This document shows positions 7,699 to 15,936 of a stretch of DNA of 64,000 nt, piece by piece. Position 1 is the first letter of the stretch; each line of letters begins with the position of its first letter. The DNA is taken from contig NZ_CP023278.1 of the NCBI RefSeq assembly GCF_002896875.1, forward strand, positions 248,001-312,000, given 5' to 3'. Under the pieces are notes generated by a model. That model worked only from the letters and a program-made list of their open reading frames with translations. It made no database searches and was not told the DNA's origin. This DNA comes from Nostoc sp. CENA543. GTDB lineage: Bacteria > Cyanobacteriota > Cyanobacteriia > Cyanobacteriales > Nostocaceae. The position numbers and the translations under genes are program-made.

Positions 7699-8349
7699 CT
7701 ATGTGCCGAAGATGCGATCGCCTGCATCTCCTAATCCCGGTACAATAAACCCTTGATTATTGACCGTTTCATCAATTGTGGCAGTGTAAATTATTAGGTC
7801 AGGATAAACCTCACTCAATTTTTTTAATGCTGGTGGTGCAGCTACCACACAAACAATCCGAATTAAAGCCGGATCAACACCCCGTCTCGTTAACTCAGAC
7901 ATCGCCGTCATCATTGAACCACCCGTGGCTAACATCGGATCGGTAATCAACACCCTAGTTTGAGGGTGAAATTTTTCTGGCAGTTTGTTGAGGTAACAGG
8001 AAGCTTCTAAAGTTTCCTCATTTCGCACCAAGCCCAAGTGATAAATCGAAGCTAAAGGTAGTATAGTTTGCGCCCCTTCTAATAAGCCCAAACCAGCCCG
8101 TAAAATCGGCACAACTGCCACGGGTATTTCTGGACTAACCACCGTCCCAGGGCAATTATCCAAGGGAGTTTGTACCAAAATATCTTGTGTTGGCAACCAT
8201 TCCCGCGCTGCTTCATAGGTTAGCCAACGCCCCAACTCAGTCATCGCACTCCGAAACAAAACCGAAGGCGTAGCAGCATCACGGGCAACTGTCAGCCAGT
8301 GCTTGATTAAAGGATGGGGAGGAACATAAACACGCAGTTGTGCCGCCAT
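7699..8349 (-). CDS. upp: Uracil phosphoribosyltransferase
   Basis: The 216-residue enzyme salvages uracil by joining it to PRPP to form UMP in the cytoplasm. Seen: the PRPP-binding motif VLITDPMLATGGSM near residue 130, the RAGLGLLEGA segment near 85, and the C-terminal uracil-binding region FIVPGLGDAGDRIFGT. These are the diagnostic motifs of UPRTases, and the length is standard. The ATG at 8349 follows an AT-rich leader. The downstream YtxH-like gene starts 75 bases after the stop. Confidence 0.96.
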   Translation of the reverse strand: MAAQLRVYVPPHPLIKHWLTVARDAATPSVLFRSAMTELGRWLTYEAAREWLPTQDILVQTPLDNCPGTVVSPEIPVAVVPILRAGLGLLEGAQTILPLASIYHLGLVRNEETLEASCYLNKLPEKFHPQTRVLITDPMLATGGSMMTAMSELTRRGVDPALIRIVCVVAAPPALKKLSEVYPDLIIYTATIDETVNNQGFIVPGLGDAGDRIFGT

Positions 8350-8908
8350 ACCTAAAAATAGCCTTTTTTATTCTATGAGAACTGAAACATCATCATACTC
8401 TTTCCTGGGCATTAGTCATTAGGGAATAGGGCATAGAAGAGGAATTGGTGCAGGGAGCAGGGAAGGGGTAAATGTCCCCCTGCTCCCTGCCCCCTGCCTC
8501 TTGTCTCCCATTCCCCAATCCCCAACTATTGCAATAAATTTGCATTAATAGTTGACAGCCATTCTCAACCAAGGTTATATTATCTATCAGTGTTCTCCTC
8601 TCTTTAAGGATCGGCAGACGGGATTAGCCGGCGGTAGCAGGCTCGTCCCTCTTTTTTGTTTGTTAAGCCAATTAAACAAAATTCGTCACGCAAGTTTTTA
8701 TTTATTATCCAGTAAGCTTCACCAAATTCCATTTATGGCTGTGATTAACTCTTGAGTAGTTATCTAGGTTGAAAAGCTAAACCACATATTTGGGATCATC
8801 CCTCTTGGCTTTCAATAACAATGATTTATAGAATTAATCATGATTTCTACTGACAAAAGTAATATAAAATACGATTTTCCCCGTTAATTTTATTTACTTG
8901 CTGTTCCT
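8350..8908. other. Intergenic region between divergent upp and crtH
   Basis: This holds the two outward promoters plus a perfect 13-base hairpin (GCAGGGAGCAGGG/CCCTGCTCCCTGC, 8450-8490), an interspersed GC-rich palindrome. CCCCAATCCCCAA-type repeat units lie near 8510-8525. A 67-codon open frame at 8552-8755 has no protein-like character. Confidence 0.5.
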
Positions 8909-10435
8909 ATGCCCTCAACTTTTAGGACTACCTCATCCCTTGATCATTCATTTGATGTCATCGTGATTGGATCTGGTATTGGTGGTTTAGTCACAGCCAC
9001 CCAGCTAGCAACAAAAGGTGCAAAAGTTCTGGTACTGGAAAGTTATGTCATTCCAGGTGGGAGTGCTGGCTACTTTGAACACGAAGGTTATCGCTTTGAT
9101 GTGGGGGCTTCGATGATCTTTGGTTTAGGAAACAAAGGTACTACGAATCTACTGACTCGCGCCCTCCAAGCCGTAAATATTAGTCTGGAAAGTATTCCTG
9201 ATCCCGTACAGATTCATTACCACCTACCACAAGGTTTAGACTTAAAAGTTGATAGGGATTATGACAAATTTTTGCAAAATCTTATTGCTTACTTTCCTCA
9301 TGAAGCTAGAGGAATTCGTCGTTTTTATGACGAGTGTTGGCGAGTATTTAACTGTCTTAACAAAATAGATTTACTGTCTCTAGAAGAACCTGGGTATCTT
9401 TTGCGGGTATTTTTGCAACATCCTCTAGCTTGTCTTGGTTTAGCTAAGTATCTCCCTCAAAATGCTGGAGATGTCGCCCGACGTTATATTAAAGACCCCC
9501 AATTATTAAAATTTATCGATATGGAATGTTATTGCTGGTCTGTAGTCCCAGCCAGTATGACACCAATGATTAACGCTGGGATGGTTTTTTCTGACCGACA
9601 TTATGGCGGTGTGAACTATCCTCAAGGCGGTGTAGGACAAATTGCCCAGGCTTTAGCACAGGGTTTAGAAAAAGCAGGCGGTAAAATTGAATACCAAGCT
9701 AAGGTTACAAAAATTCTTACTCAAAAAGGTCGCGCAGTCGGTGTGCAACTAGCCAATGGCGAAACTTATGGGGGCAAACGCATAGTTTCTAATGCTACAC
9801 GATGGGATACATTTGAAAAATTGTTACCAGTGGAGAAAATGCCACATAATGAGAAAAAGTGGCAACAAAGATATCAAAAATCGCCAAGTTTTCTGAGTCT
9901 ACATATGGGTGTCAAAGCTGCGGTTTTACCTGCGGAGACGGAGTGCCATCATATTATTTTGGAAGATTGGCAAGAGATGATGACACCGGACGGTACTTTA
10001 TTTGTGTCGATTCCCACCTTGCTTGACCCAGATTTAGCTCCCAGAGGGTATCATATCATTCATGCGTTCACACCCCATTGGATTGATTATTGGCAGGGAA
10101 TGTCTGCAAAAGAGTACGAAGCGAAGAAAGAAGCGGCGGCTTGGCGAGTTATTGACAGACTAGAAAAGATTTTCCCTGGTTTAGATGCAGGATTAGATTA
10201 TTTAGAAGTGGGTACACCCCGCACTCATCGGCGTTTTTTGGGGCGAGTAGATGGGACTTATGGGCCGATACCCCGGCGTAAATTATGGGGATTAATAGGA
10301 ATGCCCCTAAATCGTACATCTATTCCAGGGCTTTATTGTGTAGGAGATAGTACATTTCCAGGTCAGGGGTTGAATGCGGTAGCGTTTTCTGGCTTTGCTT
10401 GCGCCCATCGCATCGCAGTAGATTTGGGACTGTGA
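8909..10435 (+). CDS. crtH: Prolycopene (carotene) isomerase CrtH/CRTISO
   Basis: A 508-residue FAD-dependent isomerase. It converts poly-cis-lycopene, made by the plant-type desaturases, to all-trans-lycopene at the membrane. Seen: the dinucleotide-binding motif [21 protein letters not shown] at the N-terminus (about 16-37), the [20 protein letters not shown] segment near 48, and the C-terminal FAD-contact run [20 protein letters not shown] near 475. The motifs distinguish it from the related CrtI-type desaturases only by overall resemblance, but length and cyanobacterial context favour CrtH. It ends before two strong hairpins and a convergent peptide-gene array. Confidence 0.92.
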   Translation: MPSTFRTTSSLDHSFDVIVIGSGIGGLVTATQLATKGAKVLVLESYVIPGGSAGYFEHEGYRFDVGASMIFGLGNKGTTNLLTRALQAVNISLESIPDPVQIHYHLPQGLDLKVDRDYDKFLQNLIAYFPHEARGIRRFYDECWRVFNCLNKIDLLSLEEPGYLLRVFLQHPLACLGLAKYLPQNAGDVARRYIKDPQLLKFIDMECYCWSVVPASMTPMINAGMVFSDRHYGGVNYPQGGVGQIAQALAQGLEKAGGKIEYQAKVTKILTQKGRAVGVQLANGETYGGKRIVSNATRWDTFEKLLPVEKMPHNEKKWQQRYQKSPSFLSLHMGVKAAVLPAETECHHIILEDWQEMMTPDGTLFVSIPTLLDPDLAPRGYHIIHAFTPHWIDYWQGMSAKEYEAKKEAAAWRVIDRLEKIFPGLDAGLDYLEVGTPRTHRRFLGRVDGTYGPIPRRKLWGLIGMPLNRTSIPGLYCVGDSTFPGQGLNAVAFSGFACAHRIAVDLGL

Positions 10436-10595
10436 AATCAATTCAAAATTGACGCATACTGGAATGACATGACTAAAATGGTGCAATAAAAAATCTGTTT
10501 CATCGCCGTTTATCTGCGTCCATCTGCGTTTTTGTCAAAATCTAATGCACTATTTTATAGCAGTCCTATCTGATTTGTGAGAACTCGCGCTGTCC

Positions 10596-10628
10596 AGATC
10601 CCCGACTTCTTTGAGAAGTCGGGGATCT
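10596..10628. repeat. 15-bp stem palindrome AGATCCCCGACTTCT/AGAAGTCGGGGATCT
   Basis: A perfect 15-base inverted repeat with a 3-base loop lies 160 bases after crtH. It looks like an interspersed palindrome and could also stop crtH transcription, though the T-tract is minimal (TTGTGTC). Confidence 0.7.
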
Positions 10629-10715
10629 TGTGTCTCATGAATGATTTAGGATTGCTAGGAACATCTGTGTATATAACGACGGAGTTTTAGATCCAATTTT
10701 TTATAAAGAATAAAA

Positions 10716-10755
10716 AACTAAACCCTAAGCTGATTATTGCGCTTAGGGTTTAGTT
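10716..10755. terminator. Bidirectional hairpin between crtH and the peptide array
   Basis: AACTAAACCCTAAGC pairs with GCTTAGGGTTTAGTT, a 15-base perfect stem with a 10-base loop. On the minus strand the stem is followed by TTTTTTATTC. It lies 65 bases after the last peptide gene, so it is well placed to end the array transcript and possibly crtH as well. Confidence 0.75.
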
Positions 10756-10819
10756 CAACTTCTAAATCTAATTTAGTTGACTCTATTCATCTTTACTTTC
10801 ATATAGATGAAGATAATTA

Positions 10820-10978
10820 TTAACCATCAACACATATTAAAGTCCAACAAATAGTAACTCTCAAACCACCCAAAACATCGCTGATTTCTTGTTCGTTGAG
10901 TTCGTGAATAAAGCTATCTTCACCTTGGAAAAGTTCACTACCAGCAGGGATTAAGTTAGAAATTGTTACGTTAGCCAT
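10820..10978 (-). CDS. Double-glycine leader peptide, array copy 1 (core LRVTICWTLICVDG)
   Basis: A 52-codon gene, last of six in transcription order. The leader (residues 1-38) contains the segments IPAGSELFQGEDSF and LNEQEISDVLGG, a double-glycine cleavage signal of the type cut by C39-peptidase ABC exporters. The predicted 14-residue core is the most divergent of the set: it has a second cysteine (residue 44) and ends DG instead of ES. The start is set by AGGAG 11 bases before ATG. An in-frame TTG upstream would give 81 codons but has no such site. The function could be a bacteriocin or a signalling peptide; no modifying enzyme or exporter is adjacent. Confidence 0.85.
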   Translation of the reverse strand: MANVTISNLIPAGSELFQGEDSFIHELNEQEISDVLGGLRVTICWTLICVDG

Positions 10979-11113
10979 GATTGATTGTTCTCCTGAGTAA
11001 ATTAGTGCTAATGTGGATTTAGATTCTGAGCTATCTGGTGTTCTAGACAGATAGAAAAAATGCAATTTGTTTCGCGATGCTCATCCCTATGACAGTAGAG
11101 ATGGGCATTGTCA

Positions 11114-11272
11114 TTAGGACTCAACGCAAATCAAAGTCCAACCGATAGTAACTCTCAAACCACCCAAAACATCGCTGATTTCTTGTTCGTTGAGTTCGTG
11201 AATGAAGCTATCTTCACCTTGGAAAAGTTCGCTACCAGCAGGGATTAAGTTAGAAATTGTTACGTTAGCCAT
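11114..11272 (-). CDS. Double-glycine leader peptide, array copy 2 (core LRVTIGWTLICVES)
   Basis: A 52-codon gene with the same leader as copy 1 and a core of intermediate type: LRVTI as in copy 1 but with glycine at position 44 and the VES ending of copies 3-6. It is therefore a bridge between the two core types. Its ATG is exactly 294 bases from that of copy 1. It has the same AGGAGAACAATCAATC leader before the ATG. Confidence 0.85.
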   Translation of the reverse strand: MANVTISNLIPAGSELFQGEDSFIHELNEQEISDVLGGLRVTIGWTLICVES

Positions 11273-11407
11273 GATTGATTGTTCTCCTGAGTAAATTAGT
11301 GCTAATGTGGATTTAGATTCTGAGCTATCTGGTGTTCTAGACAGATAGAAAAAATTTAATTTAGTTCGAGATGCTCATCTCTATGACAGTAGAGATGGGC
11401 ATTGTCA

Positions 11408-11566
11408 TTAGGACTCAACGCAAATCAAAGTCCAAGCTACTGTGATTCTCAAACCACCCAAAACATCGCTGATTTCTTGTTCGTTGAGTTCGTGAATAAA
11501 GCTATCTTCACCTTGGAAAAGTTCGCTACCAGCAGGGATTAAGTTAGAAATTGCTACGTTAGCCAT
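11408..11566 (-). CDS. Double-glycine leader peptide, array copy 3 (core LRITVAWTLICVES)
   Basis: A 52-codon gene carrying the majority core. The leader has alanine instead of threonine at residue 5 (MANVAISN), a change shared with copy 4. The single cysteine is at residue 49. The ribosome-binding site reads AGGAGAATAATCAATC, one base different from its neighbours. Confidence 0.85.
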   Translation of the reverse strand: MANVAISNLIPAGSELFQGEDSFIHELNEQEISDVLGGLRITVAWTLICVES

Positions 11567-11701
11567 GATTGATTATTCTCCTGAGTAAATTAGTGCTAAT
11601 GTGGATTTAGATTCTGAGCTATCTGGTGTTCTAGACAGATAGAAAAAATTTAATTTAGTTCGAGATGCTCATCTCTATGACAGTAGAGATGGGCATTGTC
11701 A

Positions 11702-11860
11702 TTAGGACTCAACGCAAATCAAAGTCCAAGCTACTGTGATTCTTAAACCACCCAAAACATCGCTGATTTCTTGTTCGCTGAGTTCGTGAATAAAGCTATC
11801 TTCACCTTGAAAAAGTTCGCTACCAGCAGGGATTAAGTTAGAAATTGCTACGTTAGCCAT
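11702..11860 (-). CDS. Double-glycine leader peptide, array copy 4 (core LRITVAWTLICVES)
   Basis: A 52-codon gene with a core identical to copies 3, 5 and 6. The leader differs by Ala5 and by serine at residue 28 (ELSEQEISDVLGG). ELSEQE is closer to the classical double-glycine consensus than ELNEQE in the other copies. Confidence 0.85.
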   Translation of the reverse strand: MANVAISNLIPAGSELFQGEDSFIHELSEQEISDVLGGLRITVAWTLICVES

Positions 11861-11995
11861 GATTGATTGTTCTCCTGAGTAAATTAGTGCTAATGTGGAT
11901 TTAGATTCTGAGCTATCTGGTGTTCTAGACAGATAGAAAAAATGCAATTTGTTTCGCGATGCTCATCCCTATGACAGTAGAGATGGGCATTGTCA

Positions 11996-12154
11996 TTAGG
12001 ACTCAACGCAAATTAAAGTCCAAGCTACCGTGATTCTTAAACCACCCAAAACATCATTGATTTCTTGTTCGTTGAGTTCGTGAATGAAGCTATCTTCACC
12101 TTGGAAAAGTTCGCTACCAGCAGGGATTAAGTTAGAAATTGTTACGTTAGCCAT
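11996..12154 (-). CDS. Double-glycine leader peptide, array copy 5 (core LRITVAWTLICVES)
   Basis: A 52-codon gene with the majority core. The leader is changed at residue 33 (EINDVLGG instead of EISDVLGG), close to the cleavage site. Synonymous differences from copies 3 and 4 (for example ACG for Thr42) show that the identical core is kept while silent sites drift. Confidence 0.85.
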   Translation of the reverse strand: MANVTISNLIPAGSELFQGEDSFIHELNEQEINDVLGGLRITVAWTLICVES

Positions 12155-12289
12155 GATTGATTGTTCTCCTGAGTAAATTAGTGCTAATGTGGATTTAGAT
12201 TCTGAGCTATCTGGTGTTCTAGACAGATAGAAAAAATTTAATTTAGTTCGAGATGCTCATCTCTATGACAGTAGAGATGGGCATTGTCA

Positions 12290-12448
12290 TTAGGACTCAA
12301 CGCAAATTAAAGTCCAAGCTACTGTGATTCTTAAACCACCCAAAACATCGCTGATTTCTTGTTCGTTGAGTTCGTGAATAAAGCTATCTTCACCTTGGAA
12401 AAGTTCACTACCAGCAGGGATTAAGTTAGAAATTGTTACGTTAGCCAT
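12290..12448 (-). CDS. Double-glycine leader peptide, array copy 6, promoter-proximal (core LRITVAWTLICVES)
   Basis: The first 52-codon gene of the array in transcription order. Leader and core match the majority type. Upstream homology to the other units stops about 28 bases before the ATG (near 12476), so this copy has its own promoter region instead of the inter-unit spacer. A plausible promoter lies at 12517-12544. Confidence 0.85.
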   Translation of the reverse strand: MANVTISNLIPAGSELFQGEDSFIHELNEQEISDVLGGLRITVAWTLICVES

Positions 12449-12785
12449 GATTGATTGTTCTCCTGAGTAAATTAGTGGGAAATTTTATTTTGGCGTTTGG
12501 TTTTGTTTGTCCCACATTTATATAATCTGTGTGGCAACTAGCAATTATGTATTTTGCTTCCAAGGAAACTGGACAAAAGAAATACACTTTACAATATTTT
12601 TTGATGACTCTTTGTAGTAAATAGAGTCTGAGAAATGCTGGAATAACAACGGTTTTGACAGAATACAGAAATTTAAGTTATTTACCGAATCAGGTATATG
12701 GAGAAGATATCGCCTGATTTTCTTCCCTAAAATAAAATCTTTTTGTCTCTTTCTATTAACTGTAGTTACCGCTTGGCAAAAAAAT
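12449..12785. other. Intergenic region between psbT and the peptide array
   Basis: It contains the array promoter candidate and one further weak hairpin (AATCAGG...CCTGATT, 12688-12719). No open frame is convincing. Confidence 0.5.
12517..12544 (-). promoter_or_regulatory. Putative sigma-70-type promoter of the peptide array
   Basis: On the minus strand, TTGCTA (12544-12539) and TATAAA (12522-12517) are 16 bases apart. This would place a start about 60 bases before the first ATG of the array. It is the best match in the region; nothing else supports it. Confidence 0.4.
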
Positions 12786-12817
12786 ATCCGTTGTTTCTAC
12801 GATGAGTAACAACGGAT
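12778..12817 (-). terminator. Terminator of the psbB-psbT transcript
   Basis: On the minus strand ATCCGTTGTT pairs with AACAACGGAT (12-base loop), followed by ATTTTTTTGCC. This is a textbook Rho-independent terminator about 50 bases after psbT. It separates photosystem II transcription from the peptide array further down the same strand. Confidence 0.8.
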
Positions 12818-12866
12818 CAGACTTTTATTTGATTTTGGAAGTTTGGTATAGGATACCTTGTGACTT

Positions 12867-12965
12867 CTATTTCTTCTCGATGCGGGGGGGTTCGCGGAAT
12901 GCGATCGCAAAGAATAAAACCCCAATCGCCAGGGTCAAAATTAAAATGTATGCAACGCTTTCCAT
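12867..12965 (-). CDS. psbT: Photosystem II reaction centre protein T
   Basis: A 32-residue single-span thylakoid protein. It begins [15 protein letters not shown], has one transmembrane helix (about 3-23) and a short basic cytoplasmic tail REPPRIEKK. This matches cyanobacterial PsbT, which sits at the photosystem II dimer interface near CP47 and D1 and helps repair of the acceptor side. It follows psbB by 123 bases on the same strand, the standard cyanobacterial arrangement. An AAGGAGC ribosome-binding site lies just before the ATG. Confidence 0.93.
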   Translation of the reverse strand: MESVAYILILTLAIGVLFFAIAFREPPRIEKK

Positions 12966-12987
12966 GTCAAAAGCTCCTTAAAGTTAT

Positions 12988-13028
12988 GAGTGCTGTTAGC
13001 GGAAGCGCGGCGTTTAGCCGGTGCTGAG
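12988..13028. repeat. 41-bp interspersed repeat (copy A)
   Basis: GAGTGCTGTTAGCGG(A)AGCGCGG and the following GCGTTTAGCCGGTGCTGAG recur in inverted orientation at 21303-21343 with one base difference. It lies in the psbB-psbT gap and is followed by GTGCTGA tandem units. Confidence 0.8.
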
Positions 13029-13088
13029 TGCTGAGTGCTGAGTTACAGAATTCACTCGGAACTCATTACTCATTACTCAGCACTAAAA

Positions 13089-14618
13089 TTAGAGGGCTTC
13101 CTTCCGGCGGGTTGTCTTGTCACCCACTTTCTGGAATAGACCCCATTCGACTTGCTCTTCTAGATCCGCTTCTACACCTGCAAATACGTCACGGTAGATT
13201 GTCCGTGCGCCGTGCCAGATGTGACCGAAGAAGAACAACAGGGCGAATACAGCGTGTCCAAAGGTAAACCAACCTCTGGGAGATGTACGGAATACACCGT
13301 CAGAGTTCAAAGTTTCGCGGTCAAATTCAAAGATTTCGCCGCCTTGAGCTTTACGGGCATACTTCTTCACATCGACGGGATCTGTAAAGGTTTTACCATT
13401 CAAATCGCCACCGTAGAAGCTAACAGTTACACCAGTTTGCTCGAAGCTGTACTTGGATTCTGCCCGACGGAAGGGGATGTCAGCGCGGACAACACCATCA
13501 GCATCGGTAAGAATTACGGGGAAGGTTTCAAAGAAGTTGGGTAGACGACGTACAGTCAGTTCTCTACCTTCAGAGTCTTTGAATACAGCGTGACCTTGCC
13601 AAGATTGGGCAATACCATCACCTTTCACCATTGGCCCGGTACGGAATAAACCACCTTTAGCGGGGCTATTGCCGACGTAATCGTAGAAAGCCAATTTTTC
13701 AGGAATCTGTGACCAAGCTTCAGAAAGGCTTGCACCATCAGCCAAGCTAGTTTGTACGCGACGCTCAATTTCTTGGCGGAAGTAGCCTTGATCCCATTGA
13801 TAACGGGTGGGGCCAAACAATTCAATTGGGGTGGTAGCGTTACCGTACCACATTGTGCCTGCAACAACGAAGGCAGCAAAGAATACAGCCGCAATACTGC
13901 TGGAAAGAACTGTTTCAATGTTACCCATCCGCAGAGCTTTGTAGAGTCTTTCGGGGGGTCTAACAGTGAGGTGGAATAAACCAGCAATAATACCAACTAC
14001 ACCGGCGGCGATGTGGTGAGCCACTACACCACCAGGGTTAAAGGGGTTAAACCCGGCTGGCCCCCATTCTGGTGCTACTGGTTGCACGCTACCAGTAACC
14101 CCAAAGGGATCAGAAATCCACATTCCAGGGCCAAATAGACCTGTTAGGTGGAAAGCACCAAAACCGAAACAGAGTAAACCAGATAAGAACAAGTGAATGC
14201 CAAACATTTTTGGCAAGTCAAGGGCAGGTTCACCGGTGCGGGGATCTCTAAAGAGTTCCAAATCCCAGTAAACCCAGTGCCAAACGGCAGCTAGGAACAA
14301 TAGACCGGAAAGGACTATGTGAGCCGCAGCCACGCCTTCAAATGACCAGAAACCAGGGTCAACTGCTGAAGCACCAGTAACACTCCAACCGCCCCAAGAT
14401 TCGGTTACACCTAACCGTGCCATGAAGGGTAGCACGAACATCCCTTGCCGCCACATGGGGTTGAGAACAGGATCACTGGGGTCATAAATAGCTAGTTCGT
14501 ATAGTGCCATCGAACCAGCCCAGCCTGCCACCAGGGCTGTGTGCATCAAGTGTACAGAAATCAGTCGCCCTGGATCATTCAGAACGACTGTGTGTACTCG
14601 GTACCAGGGTAGTCCCAT
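13089..14618 (-). CDS. psbB: Photosystem II CP47 chlorophyll apoprotein
   Basis: This 509-residue core antenna protein binds chlorophyll a and carotene in six transmembrane helices and passes energy to D1/D2. The N-terminus [17 protein letters not shown] is the CP47 signature. Histidines recur in the helices (for example [27 protein letters not shown]). A large lumenal loop occupies about residues 255-450, and a conserved C-terminal span ([20 protein letters not shown]) precedes a charged tail. The length is exactly that of the family. psbT follows in the same operon. Upstream is a 480-base region without another gene, which should contain the promoter. Confidence 0.99.
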   Translation of the reverse strand: MGLPWYRVHTVVLNDPGRLISVHLMHTALVAGWAGSMALYELAIYDPSDPVLNPMWRQGMFVLPFMARLGVTESWGGWSVTGASAVDPGFWSFEGVAAAHIVLSGLLFLAAVWHWVYWDLELFRDPRTGEPALDLPKMFGIHLFLSGLLCFGFGAFHLTGLFGPGMWISDPFGVTGSVQPVAPEWGPAGFNPFNPGGVVAHHIAAGVVGIIAGLFHLTVRPPERLYKALRMGNIETVLSSSIAAVFFAAFVVAGTMWYGNATTPIELFGPTRYQWDQGYFRQEIERRVQTSLADGASLSEAWSQIPEKLAFYDYVGNSPAKGGLFRTGPMVKGDGIAQSWQGHAVFKDSEGRELTVRRLPNFFETFPVILTDADGVVRADIPFRRAESKYSFEQTGVTVSFYGGDLNGKTFTDPVDVKKYARKAQGGEIFEFDRETLNSDGVFRTSPRGWFTFGHAVFALLFFFGHIWHGARTIYRDVFAGVEADLEEQVEWGLFQKVGDKTTRRKEAL

Positions 14619-15102
14619 CGACTACGCTCCTCCTCGATGAGTTATGTTTACAAAACAATTTTCTTACTTAAGGTTCCAAGGTTGGAAGCCTAACCTCGGA
14701 CTTCTCTGAGTTTTTTTATTGCCAGAGCCTGGGCTTTGCCACAGCGAAGCTTTTCAGCCAGATGTGACTCCTTTAGCAATGCTGACACACTTCGGAGAAT
14801 TTATCCCAGAGGGTAGCGATCGCTAAGTAAAAATGAGAATGTTTTAAAAAGTGTAACTATTGATGGAACTGTTTGCAAGCCTGTCAATAGATGCGATCGT
14901 ATACTCTGCAAGATTTATCTTGCCACGAATCGCCCTCAAAATATATTTGGATTATGTTTAGAAAAATTTACATAAATTATTGATTGGGTATGGGGAATAG
15001 GGCATTGGGCATCGGGAATGGGGCATGGAATAATAATTACCTTGCTTACTTCTTACCCTTAAACCCCTACACCCTTATACCCTTACACCCTTATACCCCT
15101 AC
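14619..15102. other. psbB upstream region
   Basis: It contains GCGATCGC sites and no open frame. It ends in a dense run of repeats: GGGGAATAGGGCATTGGGCATCGGG near 14992-15028 (TGGGCAT type) and ACCCTTATACCCTTACACCC near 15056-15102 (CCTTATA/CCTTACA heptamers) reaching the stop codon of the next gene. The psbB promoter must lie here, but no clear -35/-10 pair stands out. Confidence 0.5.
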
Positions 15103-15426
15103 CTAAACCACTGGCTGAATGTTTTGCAATTGACACTTAGCCTCAGCCGTTCCTAGTCGCTCAATTACTTGTTCCGCCGTCATTAGTCGTTTGAGTACGA
15201 CTTGACCAATGGTCTGACTGACCAGTCCTGGTGCTGTGGGTTTAACTTCTACAGTCAAGACTGCTTCTTCAATGCGATACAGCCACATCAATTCATCACT
15301 CTCCACTAAACAGATATTCAGACGTTGAATATCTGGTGTCCGTCGCCATGCAGTAATTTGCCAGAGTCCATCAGAAGCCCAAACTCTGCCAACAGTCCAT
15401 CCTTCAGCAAGAAAAAAATACTTCAC
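15103..15426 (-). CDS. Conserved hypothetical protein (107 aa)
   Basis: A small soluble protein with an aromatic N-terminal half (AEGWTVGRVWASDGLWQITAW) and a C-terminal helical half containing KRLMTAEQVIERLG. It has no membrane segment or metal-binding motif. I recognise no named family, though the sequence looks like a conserved cyanobacterial protein and not a random frame. It is encoded on the psbB strand but separated from psbB by 480 bases. Its stop codon touches a tandem repeat block. Confidence 0.65.
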   Translation of the reverse strand: MKYFFLAEGWTVGRVWASDGLWQITAWRRTPDIQRLNICLVESDELMWLYRIEEAVLTVEVKPTAPGLVSQTIGQVVLKRLMTAEQVIERLGTAEAKCQLQNIQPVV

Positions 15427-15936
15427 AGTGTTACTCTCACTTTTTCAACTTGATAATTTTGTTGTCTACAATCGGGACATCATCTTAGTTGATGATGTAT
15501 AAAGACGACATTTACTTATCAAGCCATCATCGGAATTTTACGAGAAGTTTAATTGAGGATTAATCCCTGAAGAGAACTGATTACACAAGAAAAACTTGAT
15601 TCATTGTACAAATTTATTCTTCGGGTAGATTTGGTTAACAAGATGCAATGATGGCTGGATAAATGTAACAACAAGTTAACACCAAATATTAACTATTACT
15701 GTTACTACAACAGCCTAATAAAGATATTCATTGTAATCAATATGAATTACTTTATCTTGATGAAATATTTAATACAAAATGGCGAATAGGGGATGGGGAA
15801 TAGAAAACAAAAAATATTCTTAGCCCAATGCCCGATGCCCCATTCCCGATGTCCAATGCCCCATACCCAATTCCCAATCCCCAACACTGCCACACATATA
15901 GTATGATTACTGGCTAATTTTACAAATCTAAGTGCC
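15427..15936. other. Intergenic region with tandem repeats
   Basis: AT-rich sequence between divergent genes. From about 15783 to 15886 it is filled by TGGGGAATAG- and CCCAATGCCC/CCCGATGCCC-type heptamer units that form an imperfect large inverted repeat around 15805-15830. No gene is seen. Confidence 0.6.

Larger units (their letters stand above)
10820..12476 (-). repeat. Tandem array, six units of exactly 294 bp
   Basis: The ATGs lie at 12448, 12154, 11860, 11566, 11272 and 10978, a constant 294-base step. Each spacer contains a hairpin (CATCTCTA-CTGTCA-TAGAGATG or a near copy) about 10 bases after the stop codon, then about 90 bases leading to AGGAG. Two spacer variants alternate. Type A (GCAATTTGTTTCGCGATGC) lies between copies 1-2 and 4-5. 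Type B (TTTAATTTAGTTCGAGATGC) lies between 2-3, 3-4 and 5-6. Such uniformity points to recent tandem amplification or gene conversion. Confidence 0.95.

Noticed and set aside
8552-8755. 67-codon frame between upp and crtH
   Set aside because: No protein-like pattern, overlaps repeat-derived sequence.
10979-11065. 81-residue extended versions of the array peptides (TTG starts)
   Set aside because: The extension is spacer sequence; AGGAG sits before the internal ATG and leader length from MANV matches double-glycine leaders better.
13212-13544. Plus-strand frames opposite psbB
   Set aside because: Shadows of CP47 codons with no independent features.
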